A DNA stretch of 64,000 bases from Mycobacterium kyogaense (GTDB lineage Bacteria; Actinomycetota; Actinomycetes; Mycobacteriales; Mycobacteriaceae), in assembly GCF_003254575.1 (NCBI RefSeq), contig NZ_QJUA01000001.1, positions 310,001 through 374,000 on the forward strand. Reading direction: 5' to 3'. The position numbers and the translations under genes are program-made. The notes beneath the pieces are model-generated. The model ran no database searches, was not told where the DNA came from, and saw only the letters and a list, made by a program, of their open reading frames with translations. The number at the start of each line of letters is the position of its first letter. Position 1 is the stretch's first letter. Positions 48,458 through 56,405 of the stretch are shown here, piece after piece.

Positions 48458-49465
48458 TTACGAGGTCGATGTTCCCACCAGCTGGTTCTTGGCGGCCTTC
48501 TTCTCCGCCATCTGGCGCAGCCGCTCCTCACGACGCTGCTTGGCGACCTCGAACTTGTCGACGGCCTCCTGCAGTTCCTCGACCAGCAGGCCGAGGTCGT
48601 CGCGCATCTTGGCGCTCTCGCCGTTGAAGTCCTCGCGCTCGAAGATCCGCCACTTCTTCAGCACCGGCATCACGATGTCCTCGAGGTGGATGCGCGGATC
48701 GTAGACACCGCCGGAGGCGATGGTGACCGCACGCCGCCGGAAGTCGGGGATCGTGTATCCGGGCATCTTGAAGTTGCGCAGCACCTTGTGCAGCGACTTC
48801 ATCGCCTGGTCGGGTGCGATCTCGAAGCCGGCTTCGGACACGTCCCGGTAGAAGATCATGTGCAGGTTCTCGTCGGCCGAGACGCGCTGCAGCAGCTGAT
48901 CGGCGATCGGGTCGTCACACGCCTTGCCGGTATTGCGGTGCGAGACGCGGGTGGCGAGCTCCTGGAACGTCACGTAGATGACCGAGTCGAACAGGCTCTC
49001 CGCGAACAGTTCGAGGCCGCCCTGCTGGTTCTGGCCGGGGGAGAAGCCGCGGGTCATCTGCTCGACACGCAGCATCTCCAGCTCGACGGGGTCGACGTTG
49101 CGGGTGACGACGAGGTAGTCGCGCAGCGCGATGCCGTGCCGGTTCTCCTCGGCGGTCCACCGGTTGACCCAGAAGCCCCACGGGCCGTCCATGCTGAAGT
49201 TCATCGCGATCTCGCGGTGGTAGGACGGCAGGTTGTCCTCGGTCAGCAGGTTCGTCAGCATCGCGACCCGCGCCACCTCGGAGAGCTTCGACTGCTCGAT
49301 GTCCCAGTCCTGGCCGCCGAGGGCGTAGTAGTTCTTACCGTCGGACCACGGGATGAAGTCGTGGGGGTTCCAGTCCTTCTTCATCTTCATGTGCCGATTG
49401 ACCAGGGGCTCGACGACGGGCTCCAGTTCGGTCAGAAGCTGCAGATCAGTCAGATCCTTGGCCAT
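48458..49465 (-). CDS. desA1: Stearoyl/acyl-ACP desaturase DesA1
   Basis: Soluble di-iron acyl-ACP desaturase of 335 residues that puts a double bond in fatty acids used for mycolic acid synthesis. The two iron motifs are EENRH (106-110) and DENLH (198-202). NMKMKKDWNPHDFIPW and FIPWSDGKNY at the N terminus fit the family. Corresponds to Rv0824c. CGGAGGTGTC gives a strong ribosome binding site before the ATG, and two ACAGATAT words upstream (minus strand, about 49478-49514) could be regulator half-sites. The desaturase regulator MadR is a known control in this genus. Confidence 0.93.
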   Translation of the reverse strand: MAKDLTDLQLLTELEPVVEPLVNRHMKMKKDWNPHDFIPWSDGKNYYALGGQDWDIEQSKLSEVARVAMLTNLLTEDNLPSYHREIAMNFSMDGPWGFWVNRWTAEENRHGIALRDYLVVTRNVDPVELEMLRVEQMTRGFSPGQNQQGGLELFAESLFDSVIYVTFQELATRVSHRNTGKACDDPIADQLLQRVSADENLHMIFYRDVSEAGFEIAPDQAMKSLHKVLRNFKMPGYTIPDFRRRAVTIASGGVYDPRIHLEDIVMPVLKKWRIFEREDFNGESAKMRDDLGLLVEELQEAVDKFEVAKQRREERLRQMAEKKAAKNQLVGTSTS

Positions 49466-49570
49466 GACACCTCCGATATCTGTACCTCGTAGTTGCAGTC
49501 AATATATCTGTGTATGCCGGTGACATTCAAGTAGCCGCGCCGGATGTCACACCCTCTCGGCTGTGCCGAT

Positions 49571-50152
49571 TCAGCGAGAAGCGCCGTGCAGCAGCAGCTC
49601 GGCGCAGTGGTCGATGAACTGCTCGCGGGTGGCGGAGAGCCGGCCGTCCAGGTACGCGGTGAACAGTGCAGTGAGTGCCCCGATGAGCCCGGTGGCAACC
49701 ATGGCCTGGGTGGTGGGGTCGGTGATGCGGGTCAGGTTGTGCTGCAGCAACTCGATGAAATTCGGCATCCAGCGTGCTCCCGAGCGGGCCAGCACCGGCT
49801 CGGCCTCGGGCGCGAGCAGCAGCAGACGGCCGCGCGCAGGATCGTCGACCATCATCGCGACGAACCGCTCGACCGCATCGCGCATGCTCTCCGACTTCGC
49901 CAGTGACGCCATCGCGGCACTGCCCACCTCGTCGTAGATCGCGGCCACGTAGTCGTCGCGGTCGGTGAAGCTCTCGTAGAAATAGCGCTCGGTCAGACCC
50001 GCGGCGCGGCATGCGGCACGCACCGTGAGGTTAGGGCCGCCCGGGCTGCCGAGCAGCTCGATCCCGGCGATGATCAGATCGTCGCGGCGCAGGGCTGGGC
50101 GGTCCCGCACGGGGACGCCGGACCACCTGCCCCGTCGTTGACCGGACGACAC
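49571..50152 (-). CDS. TetR-family regulator (Rv0825c position)
   Basis: Transcriptional regulator of 193 residues. The N-terminal helix-turn-helix is LIIAGIELLGSPGGPNLTVR with RAACRAAGLTERYFYESFTDRDDYVAAIYDEVG. The C-terminal ligand domain is helical (FVAMMVDDPARGRLLLLAPE, MVATGLIGALTALFTAYLDG). It is divergent from the DUF2236 gene by 58 bases and downstream of nothing on its strand, so it probably controls the divergent pair through the TGAC...GTCA repeat between them. Confidence 0.85.
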   Translation of the reverse strand: MSSGQRRGRWSGVPVRDRPALRRDDLIIAGIELLGSPGGPNLTVRAACRAAGLTERYFYESFTDRDDYVAAIYDEVGSAAMASLAKSESMRDAVERFVAMMVDDPARGRLLLLAPEAEPVLARSGARWMPNFIELLQHNLTRITDPTTQAMVATGLIGALTALFTAYLDGRLSATREQFIDHCAELLLHGASR

Positions 50153-50172
50153 AGTCCTCCTAGACTCCGTTT

Positions 50173-50190
50173 TGACAACGTATGTAGTCA
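50173..50190. promoter_or_regulatory. Candidate TetR operator
   Basis: TGACAACGTATGTAGTCA: TGAC and GTCA arms around a 10-base centre (TACG-like), an imperfect inverted repeat overlapping the likely -10 of the DUF2236 gene. Suitable position for the divergent TetR regulator. Confidence 0.45.
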
Positions 50191-50210
50191 GAATTGGGGT
50201 AGCGCGAACA

Positions 50211-51224
50211 GTGACTCAAGATACGTCCGCCACATGCCCGGTGACCAGCGAGTCCGGCGCCGACACCGCGGTCGGCGCCGGCTGTCCGGTGACCGACGGC
50301 TACGACGATGTGCCCGCCGCGCTGGGTCCCGACTCGCTGACGTGGAAGTACTTCGGACAGTGGACCGGCATGCTGCAGGGCCCGTGGGCGGGTTCGATGC
50401 AGAACATGCACCCGCAGCTCGGCGCCGCGGTGCAGCAGCATTCGATCTTCTTCCTCGAGCGGATGCCCCGGCTGTTCCGGTCGGTCTATCCCATCGGCGG
50501 AGTGGTGTTCGACGGCGACCGGGCGCCGCGCACCGGAGCGCAGGTCCGCGACTATCACATCGGCATCAAGGGCGTCGACGACCAGGGCCGGCGGTACAGC
50601 GCGCTGAATCCCGACGTCTTCTACTGGGCGCACGCCACCTTCTTCAAATCCACTCTGCTGGCGGCCGAATGGGTCGGCGGCGGACTGACCGACGCGCAGA
50701 AGCGCCAACTGTTCGACGAGCACCTCACGTGGTACCGCATGTACGGGATGAGCATGCGGCCGGTACCCGCCACCTGGGAGGACTTCGAGCGGTACTGGGA
50801 TCACATGTGCCGCAACGTACTCGAGGACAACTGGGCCGCGCGCGAGGTCATGGACCTTTCCACGATGCCGAAACACCCGTCGCTCGACTGGCTTCCGGAC
50901 TGGTTGTGGCAGCTCAACATCGCCGTGATGCAGCGCTTCTTCAACTTCGCCACCGTCGGTCTCTACGACCCGCCGGTGCGTGAGCTCATGGGCTATTCGT
51001 GGTCGCCCCGGCAGGAGCGGTTACACGCGCTCTTCGGTCAGGCGGTGTACCTGACCACCCGCCTGATGCCCCGGCGGATGCTGATGCATCCGCGCAAACG
51101 TTCGGCATGGGACCGGACGCACGGCCGCCTGCCTGCCGACGCGCCGCTGGTGGAGACCCCGGCGCGCAACCTTCCGCCGGTCGAATACCGCGACGACCCG
51201 CACTTCTACTGTCCGAAGGTCTGA
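50211..51224 (+). CDS. DUF2236/MpaB-family oxygenase-like protein (Rv0826-like)
   Basis: Protein of 337 residues in the DUF2236 (MpaB, latex-clearing-protein-like) family. Landmarks: SLTWKYFGQWTGMLQGPWAGSMQ, QHSIFFLERMPRLFRSVYPIGGVVFD, VRDYHIGIKGVDDQGRRYSALNPDVFYWAHATFF, WYRMYGMSMRPVPATWEDFERYWDHM. His residues in DYHIGIK and WAHATF resemble the ligand pattern of the haem oxygenases in this family. Substrate unknown. GTG at 50211 starts the protein; the TetR operator overlaps its promoter. Confidence 0.85.
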   Translation: MTQDTSATCPVTSESGADTAVGAGCPVTDGYDDVPAALGPDSLTWKYFGQWTGMLQGPWAGSMQNMHPQLGAAVQQHSIFFLERMPRLFRSVYPIGGVVFDGDRAPRTGAQVRDYHIGIKGVDDQGRRYSALNPDVFYWAHATFFKSTLLAAEWVGGGLTDAQKRQLFDEHLTWYRMYGMSMRPVPATWEDFERYWDHMCRNVLEDNWAAREVMDLSTMPKHPSLDWLPDWLWQLNIAVMQRFFNFATVGLYDPPVRELMGYSWSPRQERLHALFGQAVYLTTRLMPRRMLMHPRKRSAWDRTHGRLPADAPLVETPARNLPPVEYRDDPHFYCPKV

Positions 51225-51243
51225 CACGCGTAGGTTCGACTCT

Positions 51244-51894
51244 GTGCTGGGCAAACTGGCCGTCGCGCCACTGCTGATGATCCTCGCGGCCGGCGCCACC
51301 GGCAGCGCCGCCGCCGAACCCGGGGGCGACGCGTCGGCGCAACGCATCGTGGTCAGTGCGCCGGAGCCGGATTCGCCGGTCGGCGAACTCACGACCTACG
51401 AACGCGTCGACGGCCGCTGGCAGATGGTGCTGGGCCCGACCCCGGCAGATCTCGGCCGGCTCGGGGTGGGCGCCCCGGCCGACGACGTGTTCCGGACCCC
51501 GGTGGGCACGTTCCCGCTGGGGCAGGCGTTCGGACGCAGCGACAACCCCGGCACCCGCATGCCGTATTTCGTCGCGACCGACGAGGACTGGTGGGACGAG
51601 GACGTGGATTCGCCGACGTACAACACCCACGTGCACGCCGCGGAGATCGACTCCGAGGACGCGGAGAACCTCTACGACTCCGGGGAGATCTACGACTACG
51701 CGGTGCTGATCGACCACAATCCGGAGCGGGTGCCGGGCCGCTCAGCGGGGATCTTCCTGCACGTGACCGACGGCGAACCGACGTGGGGATGCGTTGCGAT
51801 CGGGCGCGATCAGATGCGGTCGGTGCTGCAGTGGCTCGATCCGGCGCAGCACCCGGAGATCACCATCGGGGTCGGGCTGGCGGGGCCTGCGTGA
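51244..51894 (+). CDS. Exported L,D-transpeptidase (YkuD)-fold protein
   Basis: Protein of 216 residues with a signal peptide (MLGKLAVAPLLMILAAGATG, cleavage after AAA near 24). The YkuD catalytic signature is present as GIFLHVTDGEPTWGCVAI, with the conserved His and the nucleophile Cys (HxnGCxx). Upstream, VRTPVGTFPLGQAF-like VFRTPVGTFPLG is the usual YkuD strand. It may cross-link peptidoglycan or modify it, though short YkuD proteins can have other roles. TAGGTT seven bases before the GTG suggests a leaderless start. Confidence 0.82.
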   Translation: MLGKLAVAPLLMILAAGATGSAAAEPGGDASAQRIVVSAPEPDSPVGELTTYERVDGRWQMVLGPTPADLGRLGVGAPADDVFRTPVGTFPLGQAFGRSDNPGTRMPYFVATDEDWWDEDVDSPTYNTHVHAAEIDSEDAENLYDSGEIYDYAVLIDHNPERVPGRSAGIFLHVTDGEPTWGCVAIGRDQMRSVLQWLDPAQHPEITIGVGLAGPA

Positions 51895-52186
51895 CACAGG
51901 CGCCGACGGACCAGGCGGCGGGTGGGAAGCGGCCGTAGATGCCGTGCGGATCGCCCGCCAACGTCAGCTGGTGTTCGTAGTCGGCGCGGGCGCGTAGTCC
52001 GGCGTCGCGGATGACGGCTGCCCGTCTGCGCCGGCGGATCGTGAGGGCGACGGCCGCTGCGGTGACGAGGATCACCGCCGGGTACCAGCCGAGCCACAAC
52101 CACCAGAGCGCCACCGCGGCAGCCGTCGCCGCAAGGACGGGATGGCGCCGGTACCAGTGACGTCGCTGCGATCGTGAGCTTTGCAT
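51860..52186 (-). CDS. Small membrane protein
   Basis: Protein of 108 residues with a basic start (MQSSRSQRRHWYRRHP), two hydrophobic segments (about 17-35, VLAATAAAVALWWLWLGWYP, and 37-50, AVILVTAAAVALTI), then a basic cytoplasmic tail (RRRRRAAVIRDAGLRARADYEHQL) and DPHGIYGRFPPAAW. Similar short proteins of unknown role are common next to cell-wall genes in mycobacteria. The 3' end overlaps the convergent transpeptidase gene by 35 bases, so the last dozen residues may be poorly conserved. Confidence 0.65.
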   Translation of the reverse strand: MQSSRSQRRHWYRRHPVLAATAAAVALWWLWLGWYPAVILVTAAAVALTIRRRRRAAVIRDAGLRARADYEHQLTLAGDPHGIYGRFPPAAWSVGACVTQAPPARPRW

Positions 52187-52262
52187 CGACGACGATCCTA
52201 CGAGGGGCTCGCCGCGGCCGCGTCAGGTTTGCAACGGGGCCGTTGCGGATAGCTTGGAGAGC

Positions 52263-53174
52263 ATGCACGCGCCGGAGGTTCTGGGCGGTCGCTACGAGCT
52301 ACGAGGCATTCTCGGCCGTGGTGGCATGGCCGAGGTGCGTGACGCCTGGGACTTGCGGCTCGGCCGGCCCGTGGCGGTCAAACTGCTCTATCCGTCGGTG
52401 AGCGAGCAGCCCGACACCCGCCGCCGCTTCGCCACCGAGGCGCGCGCCGCCGCAGTCGTGGCGCACCCCCACGTCGTCGCGGTGCATGACACCGGAATTC
52501 ACCGCGGCAGGCATTACATCGTGCTCGAACGCCTTCCGGGCCGCAATGTGGCCGACGCGCTGGCGCGTGGTGGCCCGATGCCGGCGCAGCACGTGCGGGG
52601 CGTGCTGCGCGACGTGCTGGACGCGCTGGGCGCCGCCCACGCCCGCGGCGTCCTGCATCGCGACATCAAGCCGGCCAACCTGCTCTACACGTGGTTCGGC
52701 ACCGTGAAGGTCGCCGACTTCGGGGTGGCCAAGAGCGCTGACAGTCCACAGACGCTGACGAACCGCGTCTTCGGGACGATGGCCTACCTGCCGGCCGACC
52801 GAATCGCCGGCCGGCCCGCGGTGCCGAGTGACGATCTCTACGCGCTCGGCGTGGTGGCCTACGAGGCACTGACCGGCCGCCGGGCCTATCCCCAGGAGAG
52901 CCTGACCGGATTGGCCGATGCGATCGCGGCCGGCGCGGTGACACCGCTGTCGGTGCTGCGACCCGACCTCGATCCGGCGCTGGTGGCCACCGTGGAGCGC
53001 GCGATGTCACCGGATCCCCGGTGGCGCTTCGCGACGGCCGAGCAGATGCGGGCGTGTCTGGACGGGCAGGCTATCGGGATGAGCGGGGCGCCGCAGCGCG
53101 CGGTCGCGGTGCTGGCCGGGGTGGCGGCGGTGCTCGCCGTGCTGGTCGCGGCCATCGTGATTATCACGCTGTGA
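52263..53174 (+). CDS. Ser/Thr protein kinase with a minimal membrane tail
   Basis: Hanks-type kinase of 303 residues. It has the glycine loop LGRGGMAEV, catalytic Lys40 (VAVK), HRDIKPANLL (132-141) and DFG (152-154). The activation segment TLTNRVFGTMAYLPADRIAG replaces the usual SPE/APE motif with PADR, and PSDDLYALG is the F-helix. A single C-terminal transmembrane helix (about 281-303) ends the protein with no extracellular sensor domain. It is likely a short membrane-tethered kinase. TAGCTT seven bases before the ATG suggests a near-leaderless start. Confidence 0.88.
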   Translation: MHAPEVLGGRYELRGILGRGGMAEVRDAWDLRLGRPVAVKLLYPSVSEQPDTRRRFATEARAAAVVAHPHVVAVHDTGIHRGRHYIVLERLPGRNVADALARGGPMPAQHVRGVLRDVLDALGAAHARGVLHRDIKPANLLYTWFGTVKVADFGVAKSADSPQTLTNRVFGTMAYLPADRIAGRPAVPSDDLYALGVVAYEALTGRRAYPQESLTGLADAIAAGAVTPLSVLRPDLDPALVATVERAMSPDPRWRFATAEQMRACLDGQAIGMSGAPQRAVAVLAGVAAVLAVLVAAIVIITL

Positions 53175-53192
53175 GCTGCGAGTTCGTACTGG

Positions 53193-53265
53193 TGCCCCCA
53201 CCAGGGCTCGAACCTGGGACCTGCGGATTAAAAGTCCGTAGCTCTACCGACTGAGCTATAGGGGC
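53193..53265 (-). tRNA. tRNA-Lys (anticodon TTT)
   Basis: Cloverleaf read on the minus strand: acceptor GCCCCTA pairs with TGGGGGC, anticodon loop CTTTTAA with TTT, T-loop GGTTCGAGCC, discriminator A. No CCA is encoded. It is opposite in strand to the three tRNAs that follow. Confidence 0.95.
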
Positions 53266-53390
53266 GTGGCTTGTGTGCCTGCAAAAGGATACTGCGGGGG
53301 TGGCCGTTTGAGGATTCGGGTGTCGGTACCCTAAGCTATCGAAGCTCCCAACGAACGTTGTTGCGAGTGCCCCGGAGGAATTCGGACTTG

Positions 53391-53463
53391 GCCCCCATCG
53401 TCTAGTGGCCTAGGACGCCGCCCTTTCACGGCGGTAGCACGGGTTCGAATCCCGTTGGGGGTA
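53391..53463 (+). tRNA. tRNA-Glu (anticodon TTC)
   Basis: Acceptor GCCCCCA with TGGGGGT, anticodon stem CCGCC/GGCGG around CTTTCAC, T-arm CGGGTTCGAATCCCG. Upstream TACCCT/TAAGCT near 53328-53337 are candidate -10 boxes for the Glu-Asp-Phe tRNA cluster. Confidence 0.95.
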
Positions 53464-53497
53464 CACGCAACGCGGCTTGTCGGGTTGCACACAGTAA

Positions 53498-53571
53498 GGC
53501 CCTGTGGCGCAGTTGGTTAGCGCGCCGCCCTGTCACGGCGGAGGTCGCGGGTTCGAGTCCCGTCAGGGTCG
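53498..53571 (+). tRNA. tRNA-Asp (anticodon GTC)
   Basis: Acceptor GGCCCTG with CAGGGTC, anticodon loop CTGTCAC, T-arm GCGGGTTCGAGTCCCGT, discriminator G as required for Asp. Confidence 0.95.
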
Positions 53572-53612
53572 CCGTATTGGCGAGGTTCGTCGGCGTGAGT
53601 CGGTGGCCTTCC

Positions 53613-53686
53613 GGCCAGGTAGCTCAGTTGGTACGAGCGTCCGCCTGAAAAGCGGAAGGTCGCCGGTTCGATCCCGGCCCTGGCCA
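53613..53686 (+). tRNA. tRNA-Phe (anticodon GAA)
   Basis: Acceptor GGCCAGG with CCTGGCC, anticodon loop CTGAAAA, T-arm GCCGGTTCGATCCCGGC, discriminator A. The next three bases are CCA (53687-53689), so the 3' end is encoded; the last A is also the first base of the chorismate mutase ATG. Confidence 0.95.
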
Positions 53687-53688
53687 CC

Positions 53689-54258
53689 ATGAACATCCGT
53701 GGTGCAGTCGCAGCGGTCGCCGCCGGTCTGGCGGTGACCCTCGTCCCTGGCATCCCGCCTGTCGCGTCGGCGCAACCCACCTACACCGTGACCGATCTCG
53801 TCGACGCCGCGGTGCGCCGCCTGCAGATCGCCGAGCCGGTCGCGGCCAACAAGTTCCACACCCGCACCCCGATCGTCGATGCCGCACGCGAGCAGCAGGT
53901 GCTCGACGCGGTCGCCGGTCAGGCCCGTGACTTCCAGATCGATCCGGCCTACGTGCAGACCGCTTTCCGCGACCAGCTCGACGCCACCGTGGGCATCGAG
54001 TACCAGCGGCTGGCGCAGTGGACGTTCGATCCGGCCGCCGCACCGGCCGATGCGCCCGACCTGGCCTCGTCGCGCGACATCATCGACGCGCTCAACCGCG
54101 AGATGGTGACGCTGATGGCCGAGGAGTGGCCAAAGCTGCACTCCCCGCAATGCCCCGCCGAGCTCGATGCCGCGAAGTCATCGGTGGCGACGTCGCGTGG
54201 CCTCGATCCGCTGTACCGGCAGGCGCTGGATCTCGCCACCCGCAACTACTGCCGCTGA
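53689..54258 (+). CDS. Secreted chorismate mutase
   Basis: AroQ-gamma (exported) chorismate mutase of 189 residues that converts chorismate to prephenate outside the cytoplasm. Signal peptide MNIRGAVAAVAAGLAVTLVP with cleavage near 28 (VASA/QP). The mature all-helical domain shows LVDAAVRRLQIAEPVAANKFH (active-site Arg and Lys), DAAREQQVLDAVAGQARDF, FRDQLDATVGIEYQRLAQW, and a Cys pair in SPQCPAEL and NYCR. The ATG starts on the last base of the CCA end of tRNA-Phe, so there is no separate leader. Homologous to M. tuberculosis Rv1885c. Confidence 0.9.
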   Translation: MNIRGAVAAVAAGLAVTLVPGIPPVASAQPTYTVTDLVDAAVRRLQIAEPVAANKFHTRTPIVDAAREQQVLDAVAGQARDFQIDPAYVQTAFRDQLDATVGIEYQRLAQWTFDPAAAPADAPDLASSRDIIDALNREMVTLMAEEWPKLHSPQCPAELDAAKSSVATSRGLDPLYRQALDLATRNYCR

Positions 54259-54259
54259 C

Positions 54260-54853
54260 ATGAGCGACTTCCGCCAGCGCCTGCTCGACGGCCTGGAAGC
54301 CTCGATCGCCGAGCAGGGCTACGCCAAGACCACGGTCGCCGAGATCGTGCGTAGGGCCCGGACGTCGCGGCGCACGTTCTACGAGCATTTCACCAGCCGC
54401 GACGAGTGCTTCGTCGCGCTGCTCACCGAGGCCAACGCTGATCAGATACGGCAGATCCGCGCGGCCGTCGATCCCGCAGCGCCATGGCAGAAGCAGGTCC
54501 GCCAGGCCATCGAGGCGTGGATCGCCTCCGCTGAGGCGCGATCGGCGTTGATGCTGAGCTGGATTCGTGACGTACCGGCGTTGGGCCCCGCAGCACGGGG
54601 GTTGCAGCGTGACGCGCTGGACCACTTCATCGACATGGTCGACGCGCTGAGTGACAGCGCCGAATTCCGTTCGGCCGGTATCGGTCCCGTGCCCCGGCGG
54701 CGCATCGTCATGCTGCTCGGCGGGCTGAGGGAATTGACCGCGATCACCGTCGAAGAGGGCGGGCGGCTCAGCGATGTCACCGACGAGGCAGTGGAGGCGT
54801 CCATCGCCCTGGTGGGCTTCCGGGATCAGCGCGACGCTCTGGCCCGCTCGTAG
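54260..54853 (+). CDS. TetR-family regulator
   Basis: Regulator of 197 residues. The HTH is [41 protein letters not shown], an excellent TetR_N match. The C-terminal part is helical and ligand-binding ([36 protein letters not shown]). The ATG follows the chorismate mutase stop by 1 base, so both are co-transcribed from the tRNA region. The 3' end overlaps the convergent MBL gene by 28 bases. The ligand is unknown. Confidence 0.87.
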   Translation: MSDFRQRLLDGLEASIAEQGYAKTTVAEIVRRARTSRRTFYEHFTSRDECFVALLTEANADQIRQIRAAVDPAAPWQKQVRQAIEAWIASAEARSALMLSWIRDVPALGPAARGLQRDALDHFIDMVDALSDSAEFRSAGIGPVPRRRIVMLLGGLRELTAITVEEGGRLSDVTDEAVEASIALVGFRDQRDALARS

Positions 54854-55611
54854 AGCGTCGGATCGTGCGAGCACACGATCATCAGGTCGGGTTCGTTGCG
54901 GCGGTGTAGTTCGACGAGCCGGGAGTGGTTGTCCACCACCTGTTTCCAATTTCCCGCAACAGCTCGCTCGAACGCCGTCAGCGCAGGTACCCGCGGGTTC
55001 TCGTCGAGCGTGCCGGACTGGAAGAACGCATCTCCGGCGTGGAGTATCCACCGGTCGCCGGCGTCGACAGCGACGCACGCATGCCCGCGAGTGTGGCCGG
55101 GCAGGGAGATGAACACGAATCCGGGGCCGATCGCCGTGAGCTCCCTGGCGGCGGCGAACCCCCGCCACGCCTCACCCGTGATGTCGTACTGGACCAGGTG
55201 AGGGCCGTGTGCCCACTGCTCGGCGCGGTATCGGATCCGGTCGGGCAGCGCGGGCGAGCTCATCGCCTGAGCCACCTCAGCCGCGGTGACGTGAATCTGG
55301 GCGTCGGGGAAGTCGGCCAGCCCGCCGATGTGATCGGCGTCGAAATGCGTGGTGATGATGTGCCGCACGTCGGAGCGGTGGAAGCCGAGCGCCTCGACCT
55401 GACGCACAGCTGATTCGGCCACGTCGAAGGACGGCCGGAAGAAGTATCGCCGAAAAGGGCCGAAGCGGGCCGGGCTCATGCAGTCCTGCGTGCCGAACCC
55501 CGTGTCGACGAGCACCAGCCCGTTGTCCGCCTCGACCAGCAGCACATGACACACGAGACTGCCCGCACCCCAGGGCCGCATCGTGCCGCAGTTCAGATGA
55601 TGGACCTTCAC
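54826..55611 (-). CDS. Metallo-beta-lactamase-fold hydrolase, lactonase-like
   Basis: Protein of 261 residues with the MBL signature [14 protein letters not shown] (HxHxDH variant with Phe-Asp, about 91-101), [21 protein letters not shown] (third His), and LHAGDAFF (bridging Asp). The arrangement is like N-acyl homoserine lactonases (AhlL/AiiA family), but quorum quenching here is speculation. GTG at 55611 was chosen as the conserved start [15 protein letters not shown]. It is divergent from a TetR gene whose operator may control it. Confidence 0.8.
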   Translation of the reverse strand: MKVHHLNCGTMRPWGAGSLVCHVLLVEADNGLVLVDTGFGTQDCMSPARFGPFRRYFFRPSFDVAESAVRQVEALGFHRSDVRHIITTHFDADHIGGLADFPDAQIHVTAAEVAQAMSSPALPDRIRYRAEQWAHGPHLVQYDITGEAWRGFAAARELTAIGPGFVFISLPGHTRGHACVAVDAGDRWILHAGDAFFQSGTLDENPRVPALTAFERAVAGNWKQVVDNHSRLVELHRRNEPDLMIVCSHDPTLYERARASR

Positions 55612-55745
55612 CAGCCGTCGCCCCCGCGTCGTCAGCAATGTCAAATTTTCACACTGTCGTGACACCCTAACCTCTACGCACCACTGGGCAGTGGCAGCAG
55701 TTGTGGTCGGGCTGCGGCGGGTCGCGGGTGCGGTACGTTACCGAG

Positions 55746-56351
55746 ATGGTCCGCCCTGCCCAGACGGCGCGCAGCGAGCGCACCCGGGAGGCGCTCCGCC
55801 AGGCCGCGGCCGTCCGTTTCCTGGCCCAGGGAGTCGAGGAGACGTCGGCCGAGCAGATCGCCGCCGATGCGGGTGTTTCGTTGCGGACGTTCTACCGGCA
55901 CTTCTCGTCGAAACACGATCTGCTCTTCGCCGACTACGACGCGGGCCTGCACTGGTTCCGTGCGGCGCTGTCCGCGCGATCCCCGGACGAGCCGATCATC
56001 GAGTCGGTGCAATGCGCGATTTCGGCTGCCCCGTACGATGATTCGGCTGTCACCCGGATCGCTGCGATGCGCAGCCAGGACCTCGACCCCGGTCGGATCG
56101 TGCGGCACATCCGGCAGGTGGAGGCGGATTTCGCCGAGGCCATCGAGGAGCGGATGGCTGCCAAGGATCCGCCCGCGCCCGGCACCGAGGAGCGGATGCG
56201 CATCACGGTGACGGCGCGCTGCATCGCTGCGGCGGTGTTCGGCGCGATGGAGGTCTGGATGTTGGGGGAGGACCGTTCGCTGCCCGAGTTGGACAGGCTG
56301 TGCCGCCAGGCGTTGACGCTGCTTCAGGACGGGGTCGGCAACCCCAGCTGA
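55746..56351 (+). CDS. TetR-family regulator near the CrtI-like gene
   Basis: Regulator of 201 residues with HTH SERTREALRQAAAVRFLAQGVEETSAEQIAADAGVSLRTFYRHF. The C-terminal domain is helical (VEADFAEAIEERMAAKDPP, TARCIAAAVFGAMEVWML). TACGTT six bases before the ATG gives a leaderless pattern. A 26-bp palindrome starts 5 bases after its stop, just before the CrtI-like gene, and is the likely operator; the divergent MBL gene may also be a target. Confidence 0.88.
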   Translation: MVRPAQTARSERTREALRQAAAVRFLAQGVEETSAEQIAADAGVSLRTFYRHFSSKHDLLFADYDAGLHWFRAALSARSPDEPIIESVQCAISAAPYDDSAVTRIAAMRSQDLDPGRIVRHIRQVEADFAEAIEERMAAKDPPAPGTEERMRITVTARCIAAAVFGAMEVWMLGEDRSLPELDRLCRQALTLLQDGVGNPS

Positions 56352-56355
56352 ACCC

Positions 56356-56381
56356 AGGTTTCGTCAATATTGACAAAACCT
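56356..56381. promoter_or_regulatory. 26-bp palindromic operator overlapping a -35 box
   Basis: AGGTTTCGTCAAT and ATTGACAAAACCT are inverted halves with one mismatched pair. The centre GTCAATATTGAC is a perfect 12-bp palindrome. TTGACA (56370-56375) is a consensus -35 for the gene starting at 56406. Probable binding site of the adjacent TetR protein. Confidence 0.75.
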
Positions 56382-56405
56382 GACGGTGCGTGTCAGCCTC
56401 GGGCG

